This document shows positions 63,395 through 64,000 of a DNA stretch of 64,000 bases, one piece after another. The first letter of the stretch is position 1, and each line of letters opens with the position of its first letter. Position numbers and translations under genes: made by a program. Source of the stretch: Ricordea florida (taxonomy: Eukaryota > Cnidaria > Anthozoa > Corallimorpharia > Ricordeidae); the NCBI GenBank assembly GCA_949710005.1, contig OX453272.1:11291088-11355087 (forward strand), in the 5' to 3' direction. The notes beneath the pieces were generated by a model. That model was not told the origin of the DNA and did not search any database. It saw only the letters and a list, made by a program, of their open reading frames with translations.

Positions 63395-64000
63395 AAGTTT
63401 TTCAATAGGGTCTAAAATTGGCAGTTTTGGCAAAATAGCAAAAGGGATCATGAGAAAATTTTCAAAAATGGACGAGTTTTTGGGCAAACTTCGGAAGGCT
63501 GAAAAATGTGAAATACCAGTCGCACAATACCCTAATTAGTATGGATATAAAGCGTAACTATCATAGATTAATACAATGCAAAACACCGCATGAAAAAAGA
63601 CGTATTAGAAGAGAAATGCCAAGTCTTTCAATAGTGTCTAAAATTGGCAGCTTTGGCAAAAAGGCAAAAGGGATCATGAAAAAATTTTCAAAAAATGGAC
63701 GGTTTTTTGGGCACAATTCGGAAGAATGAAAAATGGGAAATACCAGTCGCACAATACTCTAATTAGTATAAGTTGAAAACGTAACTATCATAGATTAATA
63801 CAATGCAAAAAACCGCATGAAAAAGACGTATTAGAAAAGAAATAAAAAGTTTTTATATAGTGTGTAAAATGGCCATTTTTGGCAAAATAGCAAAGGGGGG
63901 ACCATAGGAAAATTTTGAAAAATGGACGATTTTTTGGGCAAATTTTGGGAGGCTGAAAAAAGAAAAAGACAAGTCGCACAACACCCTAATTAGTATGGAT
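63395..64000. repeat. satellite continues to the window edge
   Basis: Three more units of the about 228-bp satellite, more diverged (AAAATTGGCAGTTTTGGC, GGGATCATGA variants). The array runs out of the window. Confidence 0.85.

Overview
The window looks like nuclear DNA of an invertebrate, most probably a cnidarian (anthozoan or coral-like). It is an AT-rich, intron-bearing animal genome with one clearly recognisable host gene, COPS7 (COP9 signalosome subunit 7), spread over nine exons. The rest is packed with tRNA-derived SINEs, foldback elements, minisatellites and several autonomous mobile elements. The assignment to Cnidaria is an inference from the repeat style and the Polinton gene set; the sequence does not prove it.

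Layout. 1-4080: a Ty3/gypsy LTR retrotransposon on the minus strand, with one open gag-pol frame running off the left edge, a primer-binding site and a 268-bp LTR. 4090-7878: a two-gene cut-and-paste DNA transposon with diverged terminal inverted repeats (TIRs). It carries a THAP-DDE transposase with a late premature stop and a truncated second gene, resembling the ISL2EU type. 7879-28750: mostly non-coding DNA with MITEs and foldbacks, many with visible TIRs and some with target-site duplications (TSDs), a 20-bp minisatellite, and a decayed gypsy element with its 3' LTR. 28755-41145: a foldback element abutting the COPS7 start codon, then the COPS7 gene. Its introns hold SINEs, a large long-armed inverted repeat, a decayed partial copy of exon 6, and a ten-copy array of a 113-bp palindromic unit.

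41673-57370 is the centrepiece: a complete Maverick/Polinton virus-like element of 15.7 kb with 511-bp TIRs that differ at only 2 positions by eye, flanked by the direct repeat TGGAAAA. It encodes a protein-primed family B DNA polymerase, a retroviral-type DDE integrase, a packaging ATPase, a capsid-like protein, and a set of small membrane, coiled-coil and zinc-binding proteins. Nearly every gene has a TTTAAAGA-like motif about 20-35 nt before its start codon, which gives a candidate promoter code for the whole element. One gene carries a frameshift in an A8 run, and no adenain-like protease could be found.

57378-64000: more dispersed repeats, a SINE fragment, and a satellite of about 228-bp units with a 911-bp (four-unit) higher-order period. 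The satellite is interrupted by a truncated BEL/Pao integrase fragment.

How it works together. The Polinton can be read as a self-contained module: polymerase and integrase replicate and insert the DNA, the capsid-like protein and ATPase would form and fill a particle, and the small membrane proteins are probably virion or lysis/entry accessories (inference). The host gene survives in this environment because the insertions lie in introns and flanks.
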